DNA of 64,000 bases from NCBI GenBank assembly GCA_031282625.1, contig JAITDI010000012.1, forward strand, positions 1 through 64,000. The letters run 5' to 3'. The notes beneath the pieces were generated by a model. The model had not been told where the DNA came from, made no database searches, and worked only from the letters and a program-made list of their open reading frames with translations. Positions 47,043 to 56,604 of the stretch are shown here, piece after piece. The number at the start of each line of letters is the position of its first letter. Within the stretch, counting starts at the first letter, position 1. A program made the translations under genes and the position numbers. The DNA is from Candidatus Endomicrobiellum meruensis. Lineage in GTDB: Bacteria > Elusimicrobiota > Endomicrobiia > Endomicrobiales > Endomicrobiaceae.

Positions 47043-47549
47043 CTACCAGTGATCTAGAGAGTTTAAAATATTATTTACAACTTGTCCCGGCGTTAATCCA
47101 TCAGTATTAAAGGCATAATCGCAGTCTGAATATACTTCTTTTCTTAATTCCAAAAGTCTTTTTATTTCATCTAAAGGTTTTTCGTGCTTTAAGAACGGTC
47201 TTGATGAATCGGATTTTATTCTGTCATATATCACTTCGGGCGAAGCGTAAAGATTTATTATTATTCCCTTATTTCCTAAAAGTTTAATATTTGACGGATT
47301 AAGAACAGCCCCTCCTCCGCAGGATATTACAGAGAGATGCTCTTGTTGCGATAAAGTCCTTATAATTTCTGATTCCGTCTGTCTAAACTCTTTTTCGCCG
47401 AACTTTTCAAAAATCATGCTTATAGAAAGTCCTATTTTTTTCTCTATCAAAGCGTCAGTATCAAAAAAAACTCTGTGGAGTTCTTCTGAAAGAAGCTTCC
47501 CAGTAACAGATTTTCCGACACCCATAAAACCTGTTAAAACTAAATTCAT
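47043..47549 (-). CDS. aroK: shikimate kinase
   Basis: 168 residues. Walker A GFMGVGKSVTGK, the shikimate-binding DTDALIEKKIG and FGEKEFRQTESEII, GGGAVLNPSN, and the lid SSRPFLKHEKP are all present. It phosphorylates shikimate. Its ATG touches the aroC stop. Confidence 0.95.
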   Translation of the reverse strand: MNLVLTGFMGVGKSVTGKLLSEELHRVFFDTDALIEKKIGLSISMIFEKFGEKEFRQTESEIIRTLSQQEHLSVISCGGGAVLNPSNIKLLGNKGIIINLYASPEVIYDRIKSDSSRPFLKHEKPLDEIKRLLELRKEVYSDCDYAFNTDGLTPGQVVNNILNSLDHW

Positions 47550-48706
47550 TATAACGATTTTATCCTTTCTTTGTAATCGCTTACTCTTTTCTTAATATCT
47601 TCAATAGAATCTCCACCGAATTTTTCTGCTAAAGCCTTAGCGAGCTCTATGGCAACTGAAGCCTCAGCAATAACACCCACAGCAGGAACCGCACAAACGT
47701 CACTTCTAACAGCTTCTGCTTTTGCCGATTCTTTTGTTTTTAGATTTACTGAGTTAAGGGCATTTACAAGCGAAGGTATGGGTTTCATTGTACAAGTTAT
47801 AACTATAGGCTCACCATTGCTCATTCCTCCTTCTATACCACCAGCTCTGTTAGTTTCTCTATAAAAACCTTTTGTTTTATTGTAGAAAATCTCATCATGA
47901 GCTTTTGAACCGAAAAGTTCTGCAAGTTTGACACCATATCCAAACTCAACAGCTTTCATAGCCTGAATAGAAATTAAGGCTTGGGCAAGGCATCCGTCAA
48001 GTTTTAAATCATGCTGGACATGGCTTCCAAGACCAACAGGAACATTCTTAGCTACAACTATAATCTTACCGCCAAGCGTATCACCCTTTAAAGAAGCTAC
48101 TTCTATCAATTTTTTCATTTTCTTATCAGCTTCAACATCTGGAGATCTCAGTTCAGAACTTTCAATATTATCCCAAAACTTTTCTTCTTCAATTGAAACG
48201 TTTTCAACAGCAACGCTTCCAATTTGCAAAGTGTAAGACATGACACTTATACCAAACTCTTTTAAAAGAGCTTTGCACACAGCCCCAGCTGCCACTCTAG
48301 CTGCTGTTTCTCTAGCAGATGCTCTTTCAAGAATATCTCTGAAATCTTTTAAACCGTACTTCATAAGACCAGGCAAATCAGCATGTCCAGGACGGGGACT
48401 TAAAAGAGGAACGCTACTAGACTCATTTGAAAAAGGCAACATTACGTCTGCCCAATTTTTAAAATCTTTATTGAAAATAAGCATAGCTATTGGAGAACCC
48501 AAAGACTTGCAGTGGCGTATGCCTGATAAAATTTTTACTTTATCAGTTTCTATACTCATTCTTTTGCCCCTGCCATAACCTTTCTGTCTTCTCGCAAGTT
48601 CTAAATTTATATTATCAATATCTATAATAAGTCCGGCAGGAATCCCTTCAACAATTGCTACCAAAGCTTCTCCGTGAGATTCTCCAGCGGTAGTAAACCT
48701 GATCAT
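47549..48706 (-). CDS. aroC: chorismate synthase
   Basis: The start at 48706 (MIRFTTAGESHGEAL) follows GGAGAAAATT. The 385-residue product has the FMN-dependent chorismate synthase signatures GESHGEALVAIVEGIPAG, RRQKGYGRGKRM, SARETAARVAAGAV and RAGGIEGGMSNGEPI. It converts EPSP to chorismate and is coupled to aroK. Confidence 0.96.
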   Translation of the reverse strand: MIRFTTAGESHGEALVAIVEGIPAGLIIDIDNINLELARRQKGYGRGKRMSIETDKVKILSGIRHCKSLGSPIAMLIFNKDFKNWADVMLPFSNESSSVPLLSPRPGHADLPGLMKYGLKDFRDILERASARETAARVAAGAVCKALLKEFGISVMSYTLQIGSVAVENVSIEEEKFWDNIESSELRSPDVEADKKMKKLIEVASLKGDTLGGKIIVVAKNVPVGLGSHVQHDLKLDGCLAQALISIQAMKAVEFGYGVKLAELFGSKAHDEIFYNKTKGFYRETNRAGGIEGGMSNGEPIVITCTMKPIPSLVNALNSVNLKTKESAKAEAVRSDVCAVPAVGVIAEASVAIELAKALAEKFGGDSIEDIKKRVSDYKERIKSL

Positions 48707-48769
48707 AATTTTCTCCACAACAAGTTAATGTATATATACTAATTATTATACATAAGTATTTTCGATACA

Positions 48770-48804
48770 AAAATTCCCACGTAAATTTTAACGTGAGAGT
48801 TTTT
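48770..48804 (-). terminator. terminator after purB
   Basis: TCTCACGT (48798-48791) and ACGTGGGA (48782-48775) form an 8-bp stem with one G-U pair, extended by an A/T tract, and ATTTTTG follows on the minus strand. It lies about 160 nt past purB and marks the end of the nucleotide-biosynthesis run. Confidence 0.7.
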
Positions 48805-48964
48805 GTTAAATATATGAAAAGTTTTTCTTGTTAAATTAAACGACTTTCTTCTTAAACTTATGTTCAAAATATCTTGATACTTTACTAAACTTGAGCGCTT
48901 TGGTACAGGATAGAGGAATCGTAGAGTACAATCTTTAAATCTTTTTAAGTATTGCACGTTGACT

Positions 48965-50260
48965 TTATTTTTTAAATACCTGTTTAAAAATATATCCAAC
49001 ATTTTTAAATTGAGATTTTACGTCGCAATTTTTTTTAATCTCATTAGGATTCATATATTTTTTTATATCTTGGCTTCTAAGACATGCTTCTTCAAAAGAT
49101 ATTCTGTTATCCCTTGCATCAAATGCTGCAGCCTGCGTCATTGCATAAGCGTCTTCTCTAGATACGCCTTTGTCCACCAAAGAGAGAAGCAGAGTCCCAG
49201 AAAAAATAATATCTTTTGTTTTGTCCATGTTTGCCTGCATGTTTTTAGGGTAAACATTAAGACCTGCCAATAACCCTTGCATTCTGATAAGCATGTAGTA
49301 TAAAACTATTGAAGCATCGGGAAACATGATCCTTTCCGTGGAAGAATGGCTTATGTCGCGCTCATGCCACAACGCTATATTTTCCATAGCGGTAACAGCA
49401 TATCCCCTTAAAAGGCGAGCAAGACCGCAGATATTTTCCGAAATTATAGGGTTTCTTTTGTGCGGCATAGCAGACGATCCTTTTTGTCCTTTCGTAAACG
49501 GCTCTTCAGCTTCCGCCACTTCCGTTCTTTGTAAATGTCTTATTTCTACGGCAATCCTTTCAAGACATGCACCGACGTGTGCCAAAGTAGAAAAATAAAT
49601 TGAATGCCTATCGCGGGGAACGATTTGCGTGGAAACAGGTTCTGGCTTCAATCCCATTTTTTTGCATACATACTTCTCAACGCTAGGATCCAAATGAGAC
49701 ATAGTGCCGACTGCGCCTGAAATTTTACCATAGCTTACGGTCTCAAGGGCAAAATTCAATCTATTTAAAGACCTCATAATTTCACTATACCAAGAAGCTA
49801 CCTTTAATCCAAAAGTCATCGGCTCTGCATGCACACCGTGAGTTCTTCCCATTATAGGAATCATCTTATACTTATTTGCCAACTTTGCCGTTATAACAGA
49901 CACTTTCTTAGTCTCTTCTATAAGAAGTTTTGTAGCTTGTCTAAGCTGCGCGCCGGTAGCTGTGTCTAAAACATCGGAAGATGTCATGCCTAAATGTAAA
50001 AAACGTCCTTCATGACCAACAGTCTCAACAACACCACTAAGAAAAGCTATAACGTCGTGCTTAACTGTAAGTTCTATTTCAGCTATTCTTTTAACATTTA
50101 TTTTTGCTTTTTTCTTTATAGTCTCCACAGCTTTTTTGGGAACTATGCCGAGCTTTGACATAGCTTCAGCCGCAAAAATTTCAACTTCAAGCATTTTTTT
50201 AAATCTGTTTTCATCTGACCAAACTGAAGCCATTTCAGGCTTAGTATAACGAGAAATCAT
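48965..50260 (-). CDS. purB: adenylosuccinate lyase
   Basis: 431 residues of the fumarase/aspartase superfamily: RTHGVHAEPMTFG, the signature GSSAMPHKRNPI, and the helical C-terminal domain. It acts twice, on SAICAR and on adenylosuccinate. It follows purN by 3 nt. Confidence 0.96.
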   Translation of the reverse strand: MISRYTKPEMASVWSDENRFKKMLEVEIFAAEAMSKLGIVPKKAVETIKKKAKINVKRIAEIELTVKHDVIAFLSGVVETVGHEGRFLHLGMTSSDVLDTATGAQLRQATKLLIEETKKVSVITAKLANKYKMIPIMGRTHGVHAEPMTFGLKVASWYSEIMRSLNRLNFALETVSYGKISGAVGTMSHLDPSVEKYVCKKMGLKPEPVSTQIVPRDRHSIYFSTLAHVGACLERIAVEIRHLQRTEVAEAEEPFTKGQKGSSAMPHKRNPIISENICGLARLLRGYAVTAMENIALWHERDISHSSTERIMFPDASIVLYYMLIRMQGLLAGLNVYPKNMQANMDKTKDIIFSGTLLLSLVDKGVSREDAYAMTQAAAFDARDNRISFEEACLRSQDIKKYMNPNEIKKNCDVKSQFKNVGYIFKQVFKK

Positions 50261-50263
50261 TTT

Positions 50264-50863
50264 TTAACCTCTTAAATTTTCTTCTATAACTTTTTTAATT
50301 GCCTGTGGGTATATTTTATGCTCTACTTCTAAAACTTTTCTTGCCACTTCTTCAGGAGTATCGCTCTTAGAGACTTCTACTTCTTTCTGCAAAATTATTT
50401 TGCCAGAATCATATTCTCCATTTGCAAAATGCACAGTTGCTCCAGATTTTTTTTCCCCTGCTTTTACAACAGACTCGTGAACAAAATGCCCATACATACC
50501 TTTGCCGCCAAATTTTGGAAGAAGAGCAGGGTGAATGTTTAAAATTCTTCCTTTATAAACTTTCAATATTTCTTTATCTATCATTCTCATATAGCCGGCA
50601 AGGCAGACTAAGTCAGCATTTGCAGCTTGAAGTTCTGCAAGAATCTTCTTGTTAAAAGATTCGTCATCTTTAAAACTTTTTCTTTCTATATAAATAGATT
50701 TTATATTTTCTTTTTTTGCTCTTTCCAAAACAAAGGCATTTGTATTGTTTGAAATAACCAAAACGACTTCAGCCAAACCTTTTAACACGCCGAACTTATA
50801 TGCATCTACTATAGCCTGCATATTAGAGCCGCCTCCGGAAGCTAAAATTACAAGCCTAATCAT
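50264..50863 (-). CDS. purN: phosphoribosylglycinamide formyltransferase
   Basis: 199 residues: VILASGGGSNMQAIVDAY, CLAGYMRMIDKEIL, the catalytic Asn-His-Asp set in NIHPALLPKFGG, VHESVVKAGEKKSGATVHF and EYDSGKII. Formyl-tetrahydrofolate-dependent. It overlaps purM by 4 nt. Confidence 0.95.
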   Translation of the reverse strand: MIRLVILASGGGSNMQAIVDAYKFGVLKGLAEVVLVISNNTNAFVLERAKKENIKSIYIERKSFKDDESFNKKILAELQAANADLVCLAGYMRMIDKEILKVYKGRILNIHPALLPKFGGKGMYGHFVHESVVKAGEKKSGATVHFANGEYDSGKIILQKEVEVSKSDTPEEVARKVLEVEHKIYPQAIKKVIEENLRG

Positions 50864-51822
50864 ATAATTTCAACGCCTCTATTTCCTTTTTTAATATAAC
50901 CTATGGCTTTAGCACCCTTGAAAAACTTTTTAACTCGCAAAGCTGCCTCAGGGCGAACAATCAAAACCATTCCTATTCCCATGTTAAGAGTTCTATAAAT
51001 ATCATCCTGCAGAACTTTTCCTTTTTCTTGAACAAGTTTAAAAATTTTAGGAACCTTCCAAGAATTTTTTTCAATTACTACTCTAATATTTTCTGGGAGA
51101 ATTCTTTCTATTTTATCGTAAAAACTTCCGCCTGTAATATGGGCTATGCCAACTATATTTTGTTTGTTTGAGTTAAACTTTGAAAGAGCCGCTAAAACTT
51201 CTTTAACATAAATTTTAGTCGGAGCAAGTAACTGTTTTGAGTATCTTTTAAGTTCCACATCAGAAAAAACTTTTCTTATAAGAGAATATCCGTTTGAGTG
51301 CGGACCACTTGAAGGAAGACCTATTACAACATCGCCAGATTTTATCTTCTTGCCGTTTATTTGTTTACCCTTCTCAATTATTCCTACTGAAAAACCAGCC
51401 AAATCATACTCGCCGTCTTTGTAGAAACCAGGCATTTCTGCAGTTTCTCCACCGATAAGAGAAGAACCTGATAACTCGCAGCCTTTGGCTATACCCTTTA
51501 TAACTTGTTCAGCTTGACCTACGTTTAACTTTCCACAAGCAAAATAATCCAAAAAGAAAAGAGGCTTGGCACCAACGCATATCAAATCATTCACATTCAT
51601 AGCTACTAAATCTATCCCTACTGTGTCATGCTTGTTAATAAGGAATGCAAGTTTTAATTTTGTCCCTACGCCATCAGTTGAACTTACAAGATTGTATCTC
51701 GTTCCATTTATCGGAAAAAGCCCACCGAATCCTCCGATTTTAGGAAGCTTTTTTTTCAACCTTTTTACAAGATCATTGCCTACATCAATGTTTACTCCTG
51801 CACTCTTATATGTTATAGACAT
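50860..51822 (-). CDS. purM: AIR synthetase
   Basis: 320 residues: YNLVSSTDGVGTKLKLAF, AMNVNDLICVGAKPLFFLDY, GGETAEMPGFYKDGEYDLAGF and HITGGSFYDKIERILPE. It closes the imidazole ring of AIR. Ends overlap purN. Confidence 0.96.
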   Translation of the reverse strand: MSITYKSAGVNIDVGNDLVKRLKKKLPKIGGFGGLFPINGTRYNLVSSTDGVGTKLKLAFLINKHDTVGIDLVAMNVNDLICVGAKPLFFLDYFACGKLNVGQAEQVIKGIAKGCELSGSSLIGGETAEMPGFYKDGEYDLAGFSVGIIEKGKQINGKKIKSGDVVIGLPSSGPHSNGYSLIRKVFSDVELKRYSKQLLAPTKIYVKEVLAALSKFNSNKQNIVGIAHITGGSFYDKIERILPENIRVVIEKNSWKVPKIFKLVQEKGKVLQDDIYRTLNMGIGMVLIVRPEAALRVKKFFKGAKAIGYIKKGNRGVEII

Positions 51823-51841
51823 TTATATTTTCCTTTTTTTA

Positions 51842-53146
51842 TTAGTTTACAATTGGGCTTTTCTTATCAACAAATAAAATAAACAATATGCTGACAATTA
51901 TCAAAGCATGGCAATAATAGACTCGTGGCAAAATGCTAAGAGGTGAGATGCCCGCAAGAGAAGCCGCAAGCAAAACTTGTGTGCCATGCGGAAGCAATCC
52001 TTTTACCCCACAAGCAAATACTTCAAGTATTGTTGCGGAATAATGCGGAGAAATTCCGTTGTGTTTGGCTATGCCTTTGGCTATTTTACCGCAACAAATT
52101 ATAGCTATGACATTGTTTGAGAGGAGAAATGTAAATATGGACGCCAACCCGCCTATAATAAACTGAGGCTTTTTGGATTCCGTTTTGTTTTTTAAATGTT
52201 CAGATATAATGTGCGTGACTTCTTTTACAGCATCGCTGCCTATAAGACCGGACAAACCGCCAACCATTAAACCAAGTAAAAGAACTCCATATACTTTCAA
52301 AAATCCGGTATTGATATCGTTACAAAATTTCATCATACCATAATCGGCGTGGCAGCAATGTCCTATAATTCCTGAAAATAGTATGCTAAGAGTCAAACAA
52401 ACCAAAATATTTACTCTATTGAAAGCCAAAACCAGCAAAATAATGTAAGGGAAAATCAATATTAATGAAAAATCATGACTGTGTATTTTATCTACCGTCA
52501 CCGTTGCAGACAAACACATGGCAAAAATAGCTATTAAAGTAGCAATAGCAGCTATACGAAGATTTATATTGAATTTCTTTTTGACATTTGCGCCTTGAGA
52601 AGATATGGACACAATTGTAGTGTCCGAAACTAATGATAAATTATCTCCAAAGAAAGCTCCTCCTACTACAGCGCCCATAGCAACAGGCATAGAAATACCG
52701 CTGGCGTGTAGACAAAAATCAGCCGCAACCGGTCCTACGGCGGCTACCGTACCGAGAGCCGAACCTATTGCGGTTGATAAAAAAGCAGATATTAGAAATA
52801 TCCCTATCAATAAAAACTTTGCAGGGACAAATGATATTGTGCAATTTACCAAAGACCCAATTGAGCCTATGCTTTTAGTAACTTCTCCAAATGCACCAGC
52901 TAAAAGAAAGATCATGCACATATAAACTATATCTTTTTCACCTATTCCAGCTAGAAACTCCGCAGTTTTTTCTTCTGAAGGTTTGCGATTTCTAACCCAT
53001 GCCAAAATTATTGAAGGTATTATTGCAATTACAGGAGGAACAATAGTAAACGCCTTCTCATACCCCATTAAAGAAAAATACACCCCGCTGCCGACAAAAA
53101 TAAATACAAAAAGCAAAATTGGAGCAAATGTCCATAATATATTCAT
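51842..53146 (-). CDS. NhaC-family Na+/H+ antiporter-like transporter
   Basis: The start at 53146 (MNILWTFAPILL) has AAGGAAG 5 nt upstream. About 434 residues with 10-12 hydrophobic segments and the family motif AVVGGAFFGDNLSLVSDTTIVSIS, plus TAIGSALGTVAAVGP. Members exchange Na+ for protons or carry organic acids. It lies inside the nucleotide run between purM and pyrE, so co-expression with purine and pyrimidine synthesis is likely; substrate is not shown. Confidence 0.87.
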   Translation of the reverse strand: MNILWTFAPILLFVFIFVGSGVYFSLMGYEKAFTIVPPVIAIIPSIILAWVRNRKPSEEKTAEFLAGIGEKDIVYMCMIFLLAGAFGEVTKSIGSIGSLVNCTISFVPAKFLLIGIFLISAFLSTAIGSALGTVAAVGPVAADFCLHASGISMPVAMGAVVGGAFFGDNLSLVSDTTIVSISSQGANVKKKFNINLRIAAIATLIAIFAMCLSATVTVDKIHSHDFSLILIFPYIILLVLAFNRVNILVCLTLSILFSGIIGHCCHADYGMMKFCNDINTGFLKVYGVLLLGLMVGGLSGLIGSDAVKEVTHIISEHLKNKTESKKPQFIIGGLASIFTFLLSNNVIAIICCGKIAKGIAKHNGISPHYSATILEVFACGVKGLLPHGTQVLLAASLAGISPLSILPRVYYCHALIIVSILFILFVDKKSPIVN

Positions 53147-53200
53147 AATCAACTTCCTTGCTTAAAAAATAACAAAGCGCAAATCTGAAAGAACAACGCT

Positions 53201-53776
53201 TTATTTCCTGCTTCCGGGCTTAATTGCAATACTGCCCTCTTTACACATAGGGCAATCTTCCTCTTTATAACTTTTTACTTCCAAACTTAAGAGAGAAAAC
53301 CTTGGAACGCCAAAATCAACTTTTCCCGCGCTTCTGTCAACAAGAGACACAACCACAACAACTTGCGCCCCATTTGCTTTCAGCGTTTCTATAACTTCTC
53401 TGGTTGAAAGCCCAGTAGTTATAACATCTTCCACCACTAAAACTTTTTCATTAGCGCTTACTGAAAAACCTCTTCGCAAGAGAACTTTACCGTCAACTCT
53501 TTCTGTAAATATTGCTCTTACGCTTAAAGCTCTGCCAATTTCCTGCCCAATAACAATACCGCCTATTGCTGGAGAAACAACCACATCAACTTTTATGTTG
53601 TTTTCTTTTATTTTTTTTGCAAGTTCTTCTCCAAGCTTTTCGGCTTCTTTAGGGTGCTGTAAAATTAAAGCCGACTGAAAATATGTATCCGAATGTAAAC
53701 CGCTGGATAATTTAAAATGTCCATTTAAAAGAGCATTATTTCTTTTGAATAGTTCTCTTATATCTTCCTGTAGCAT
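53201..53776 (-). CDS. pyrE: orotate phosphoribosyltransferase
   Basis: 191 residues: FKLSSGLHSDTYFQSA, VSPAIGGIVIGQEIGRAL, and the PRPP loop VLVVEDVITTGLSTREV. It converts orotate to OMP. The C terminus carries a CPMC pair (EEDCPMCKEG), common in one subgroup. Confidence 0.95.
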   Translation of the reverse strand: MLQEDIRELFKRNNALLNGHFKLSSGLHSDTYFQSALILQHPKEAEKLGEELAKKIKENNIKVDVVVSPAIGGIVIGQEIGRALSVRAIFTERVDGKVLLRRGFSVSANEKVLVVEDVITTGLSTREVIETLKANGAQVVVVVSLVDRSAGKVDFGVPRFSLLSLEVKSYKEEDCPMCKEGSIAIKPGSRK

Positions 53777-53788
53777 TTTGTATCTCCT

Positions 53789-54412
53789 TCATTTGTTTAT
53801 TCTTATGCTTCTTATACCCAAAAATATCAATACGCAACCCATAATCGCATTTATTATATGTACAAAAATGCTCGGCAAAAATCTTCCGACAATACTGCCG
53901 ACCAAACAAACAAAAATCATAAATATCGGGGTAGCAAGCAAAAATCCAAAAGCAAAAACACCGGATTTTTTTAAATCCATATTTCGTTTGCTTATCTCAA
54001 GAGAAAAAATACCAGTAATAAACAAAATTGTTATAGGATTTGCAATAGTCAACCCAAATAGCCATAAAAATAAATCGCTCCCTTGGAATGAAGGTGAATC
54101 TACAACATGCCCTGCCGTTATAAATAAGACACCAAATGTAATCAGAACCGTTCCAACAACAACATCAAAAATTCTCTGATAAGACTTTAATTTTTTTATA
54201 ATGGCAGATATTGAAAAAACAGCCAGACTTATATAAACAACGTCGGCAAGGGTTATTCCTATAATACCTATAATCAATTTGCTTAAAGGTAAAGATAGAG
54301 ACAAACGAAAAACTAAGAGACAAATAGGACCTATTCCACCAATCTGCAGTAAAAGTCCAGTTTTTAATCCGTCAACAAACAACTTTTCTGATTCTTTTGA
54401 TGTCAACATCAT
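53789..54412 (-). CDS. LysE-family exporter-like membrane protein
   Basis: 207 residues with six hydrophobic segments. The first helix region GLLLQIGGIGPICLLVFRLSL matches the LysE/RhtB pattern (G..-GP...-R), followed by IIGIIGITLADVVYISLAVF and the later FLWLFGLTIANPITILFITG. Members export amino acids or small metabolites. It is wedged between pyrE and pyrF with 12-nt and 1-nt spacing, so it is part of the operon; the exported compound is unknown. Confidence 0.75.
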   Translation of the reverse strand: MMLTSKESEKLFVDGLKTGLLLQIGGIGPICLLVFRLSLSLPLSKLIIGIIGITLADVVYISLAVFSISAIIKKLKSYQRIFDVVVGTVLITFGVLFITAGHVVDSPSFQGSDLFLWLFGLTIANPITILFITGIFSLEISKRNMDLKKSGVFAFGFLLATPIFMIFVCLVGSIVGRFLPSIFVHIINAIMGCVLIFLGIRSIRINK

Positions 54413-55053
54413 TATAGCAATGTTCTCTCATAAATATTCTTAGCAACTTCAATAGGATTTTCCGCTTCTAATATAGGTCTCCCTATAACTATAAAATCAG
54501 CTCCTTCTTTTATTGCTGTTTCAGGAGTAGCAACTCTTTTTTGGTCGTCGTTTGTTTTTGCCAGTCTTATGCCGGGAGTTACCACGTTAAATTCTTTTCC
54601 GCATTCTTTTTTGATCAAAGATATTTCCAGTGGCGAAGATATTACGCCGTCTATGCCGCATGTCTTTGTAAGTTTCGCTCTTCTTAAGACTTCTTCAGGC
54701 ATGGTAATCTGGCTTGTTAAAACAGTTACAGCCCATATTTTAGGTCTATTCTCAACAGAAGCGGCAGCTTTGAGCATTTCTTCCCCGCCAATTGAATGGA
54801 CTGTTAAACTAAAAACCCCCAACTCTCTTGCCGACTCCACAGAGCGCTTTACCGTAGCGGGAATATCGTGAAATTTTAAATCCAAAAAAACTTCTTTACC
54901 GTTGTCTTTTATCATTTTTACTATTTCTTTTCCCGCCTGTAGAAATAAAATAGGACCAATTTTATAGACGTCTATGTATGGACTTGTTTCTTTTACAAGT
55001 CTCTCGGCTTTTTGAAAGTCGTAAACATCCAAAGCTAATATTGTCTTTTTCAT
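54412..55053 (-). CDS. pyrF: orotidine 5'-phosphate decarboxylase
   Basis: 213 residues: ILALDVYDFQKAERLV, the catalytic set DLKFHDIPATV, TVHSIGGEEML, and FIVIGRPILEAENP. It makes UMP. 10 nt after pyrD. Confidence 0.95.
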   Translation of the reverse strand: MKKTILALDVYDFQKAERLVKETSPYIDVYKIGPILFLQAGKEIVKMIKDNGKEVFLDLKFHDIPATVKRSVESARELGVFSLTVHSIGGEEMLKAAASVENRPKIWAVTVLTSQITMPEEVLRRAKLTKTCGIDGVISSPLEISLIKKECGKEFNVVTPGIRLAKTNDDQKRVATPETAIKEGADFIVIGRPILEAENPIEVAKNIYERTLL

Positions 55054-55063
55054 CGTAATCCCT

Positions 55064-55987
55064 CTAACAAATATTTTTTACAGTATTAACGGCGCCTATT
55101 ATCTCTTTTACAGATTTTATGTTCTTTTCTTTTAATATTCTTTCAATTTCGTCAATAATTTTGATTAAATTTTCAGGAGACACCAAACTTGCACTGCCAA
55201 CGCTTACAACCGTTGCGCCCGCAAGCATAAATTCAACCGCATCTTCGCCTGTCATTATTCCGCCGCAGCCTAAAATGGGTATCTTTACATTCTGGTATGC
55301 GTCATAAACGCATCGCACCGACATAGGTTTAATGCAAGCTCCCGACATGCCGCCTTTAACGGTAGAAAGTTTTGGTTTAAAAGTTTTTAAGTCTATAGCC
55401 ATAGCAGGATAAGTGTTTGCCAAAGTTATACCGTCCGCTCCCGCATTTTGAGCCGTCACAGCAAGTTCGGAAATATCAGTAACTAACGGCGACAGTTTTG
55501 CAATAACTGGGACCTTTGAAACTTTCTTTACGCTTTTGACAACGTCTTGCATTAAAGGCAAATCATGGCATACTATTTTCTTTTTTAAATTCGGGCAAGA
55601 TAAGTTCAATTCTATTGCGGACACCCCCGAGTACAAGTTCAATATCTTTACAGTTTCAACATACTCGTTTACTGAACTTCCGGCAACGCTTACTATAACA
55701 GGAGAGCCTATTTTCAGCAAATTATTAAGAGACTCCTTAACAAAAGATTTAACTCCTATATTTTGCAGACCTATTGTATTTAACATTCCTGAAGTAACTT
55801 CGGCAATTCTCGGCTGCGCATTCCCGGAACGCGGTTCTAAAGTAATCGTTTTTGTTACAATCGCACCCAGCTTTTCCAAAGGTATTAAATCGGCAAGCTC
55901 ATAACCATAGCCAAAAGTTCCCGATGCCGTAAACACAGGGTTCTTAAATTTAATCCCAGCAAATTCTATACTTAAATCAGGTTTCAT
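55064..55987 (-). CDS. pyrD: dihydroorotate dehydrogenase, catalytic subunit (class 1B)
   Basis: 307 residues: FTASGTFGYGYELADL, LEPRSGNAQPRIAEV, AIELNLSCPNLKKK, VIAKLSPLVTDISE, and GCGGIMTGEDAVEFMLAGATVVSVGSA. Class 1B needs the PyrK electron-transfer subunit, which is present but separated from pyrD by two restriction-modification genes. The ATG overlaps the endonuclease stop by 4 nt. Confidence 0.96.
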   Translation of the reverse strand: MKPDLSIEFAGIKFKNPVFTASGTFGYGYELADLIPLEKLGAIVTKTITLEPRSGNAQPRIAEVTSGMLNTIGLQNIGVKSFVKESLNNLLKIGSPVIVSVAGSSVNEYVETVKILNLYSGVSAIELNLSCPNLKKKIVCHDLPLMQDVVKSVKKVSKVPVIAKLSPLVTDISELAVTAQNAGADGITLANTYPAMAIDLKTFKPKLSTVKGGMSGACIKPMSVRCVYDAYQNVKIPILGCGGIMTGEDAVEFMLAGATVVSVGSASLVSPENLIKIIDEIERILKEKNIKSVKEIIGAVNTVKNIC

Positions 55988-56604
55988 TTTGAATTATCAA
56001 ATATTCTCTTTACTAAAGATTTTCTCGCATAAAAAGCTCTTGTAATTGAGCCGTGCCCAATGCCTTTTGTTCTTGCTTGTATCCATTTTCCATCTTTGCC
56101 TGTTAAAGAAGCAAATCCACTACTTTTGAGCTTATTTCTTATAAAATCATAATCCTTTTTTATCTTTGCAATTAAATTGCCATCGTTTGTAAAGTCAAAA
56201 CTTGTTACTTTCAACAATTCCGCATCTTCAGCATTTTTGCCATTCCACTTGACTGCGCAAAAAACTATTGACTTTAATTTTGACCAACAATGGCTATCAT
56301 AAAACTCCATATCTAAAAGTTCTTTAGGGTTTATCATAGTTATTGCCATTGTCTCTTTTGGCACAAATTCGCCTTTACGTTCGCAAAAACTTACTGACTT
56401 CAGCTCAAAATTCAATCCGTTTGGAGCCTTTGAGATATTAGTATCCAATCCTGCCAATTTTTCAAGAACTAAACCTTTCCAACCTTTATTTTGTTTGCCT
56501 GTTTCAAAAGTCGTAATCTTGTGCTTCAGGGCTAAATCTCTTAAATTCTGCCCGACGTATTTACGCAAATTAATTATTGCATTAGCTCTTGTGATTATCT
56601 TCAT
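55984..56604 (-). CDS. putative Type II restriction endonuclease (PD-(D/E)XK, MutH/Sau3AI-like)
   Basis: 206 residues next to a DNA methyltransferase. The segment GWKGLVLEKLAGL followed by KAPNGLNFELKSVSF has the spacing of MutH/Sau3AI-like nucleases, with E67-x-K69 as two active-site residues. The preceding acid of the PD motif reads Asn (N62), so activity needs testing or another Asp (D54) is used. The C-terminal region TRAFYARKSLVKRIF is basic. It overlaps the methyltransferase and pyrD by 4 nt on each side. Family is a judgement by eye, supported mainly by context. Confidence 0.68.
   Translation of the reverse strand: MKIITRANAIINLRKYVGQNLRDLALKHKITTFETGKQNKGWKGLVLEKLAGLDTNISKAPNGLNFELKSVSFCERKGEFVPKETMAITMINPKELLDMEFYDSHCWSKLKSIVFCAVKWNGKNAEDAELLKVTSFDFTNDGNLIAKIKKDYDFIRNKLKSSGFASLTGKDGKWIQARTKGIGHGSITRAFYARKSLVKRIFDNSK

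Noticed and set aside
48739-49002. 87-aa minus-strand ORF after purB
   Set aside because: It overlaps the purB end and spans the purB terminator; composition is not protein-like and no ribosome site is seen.
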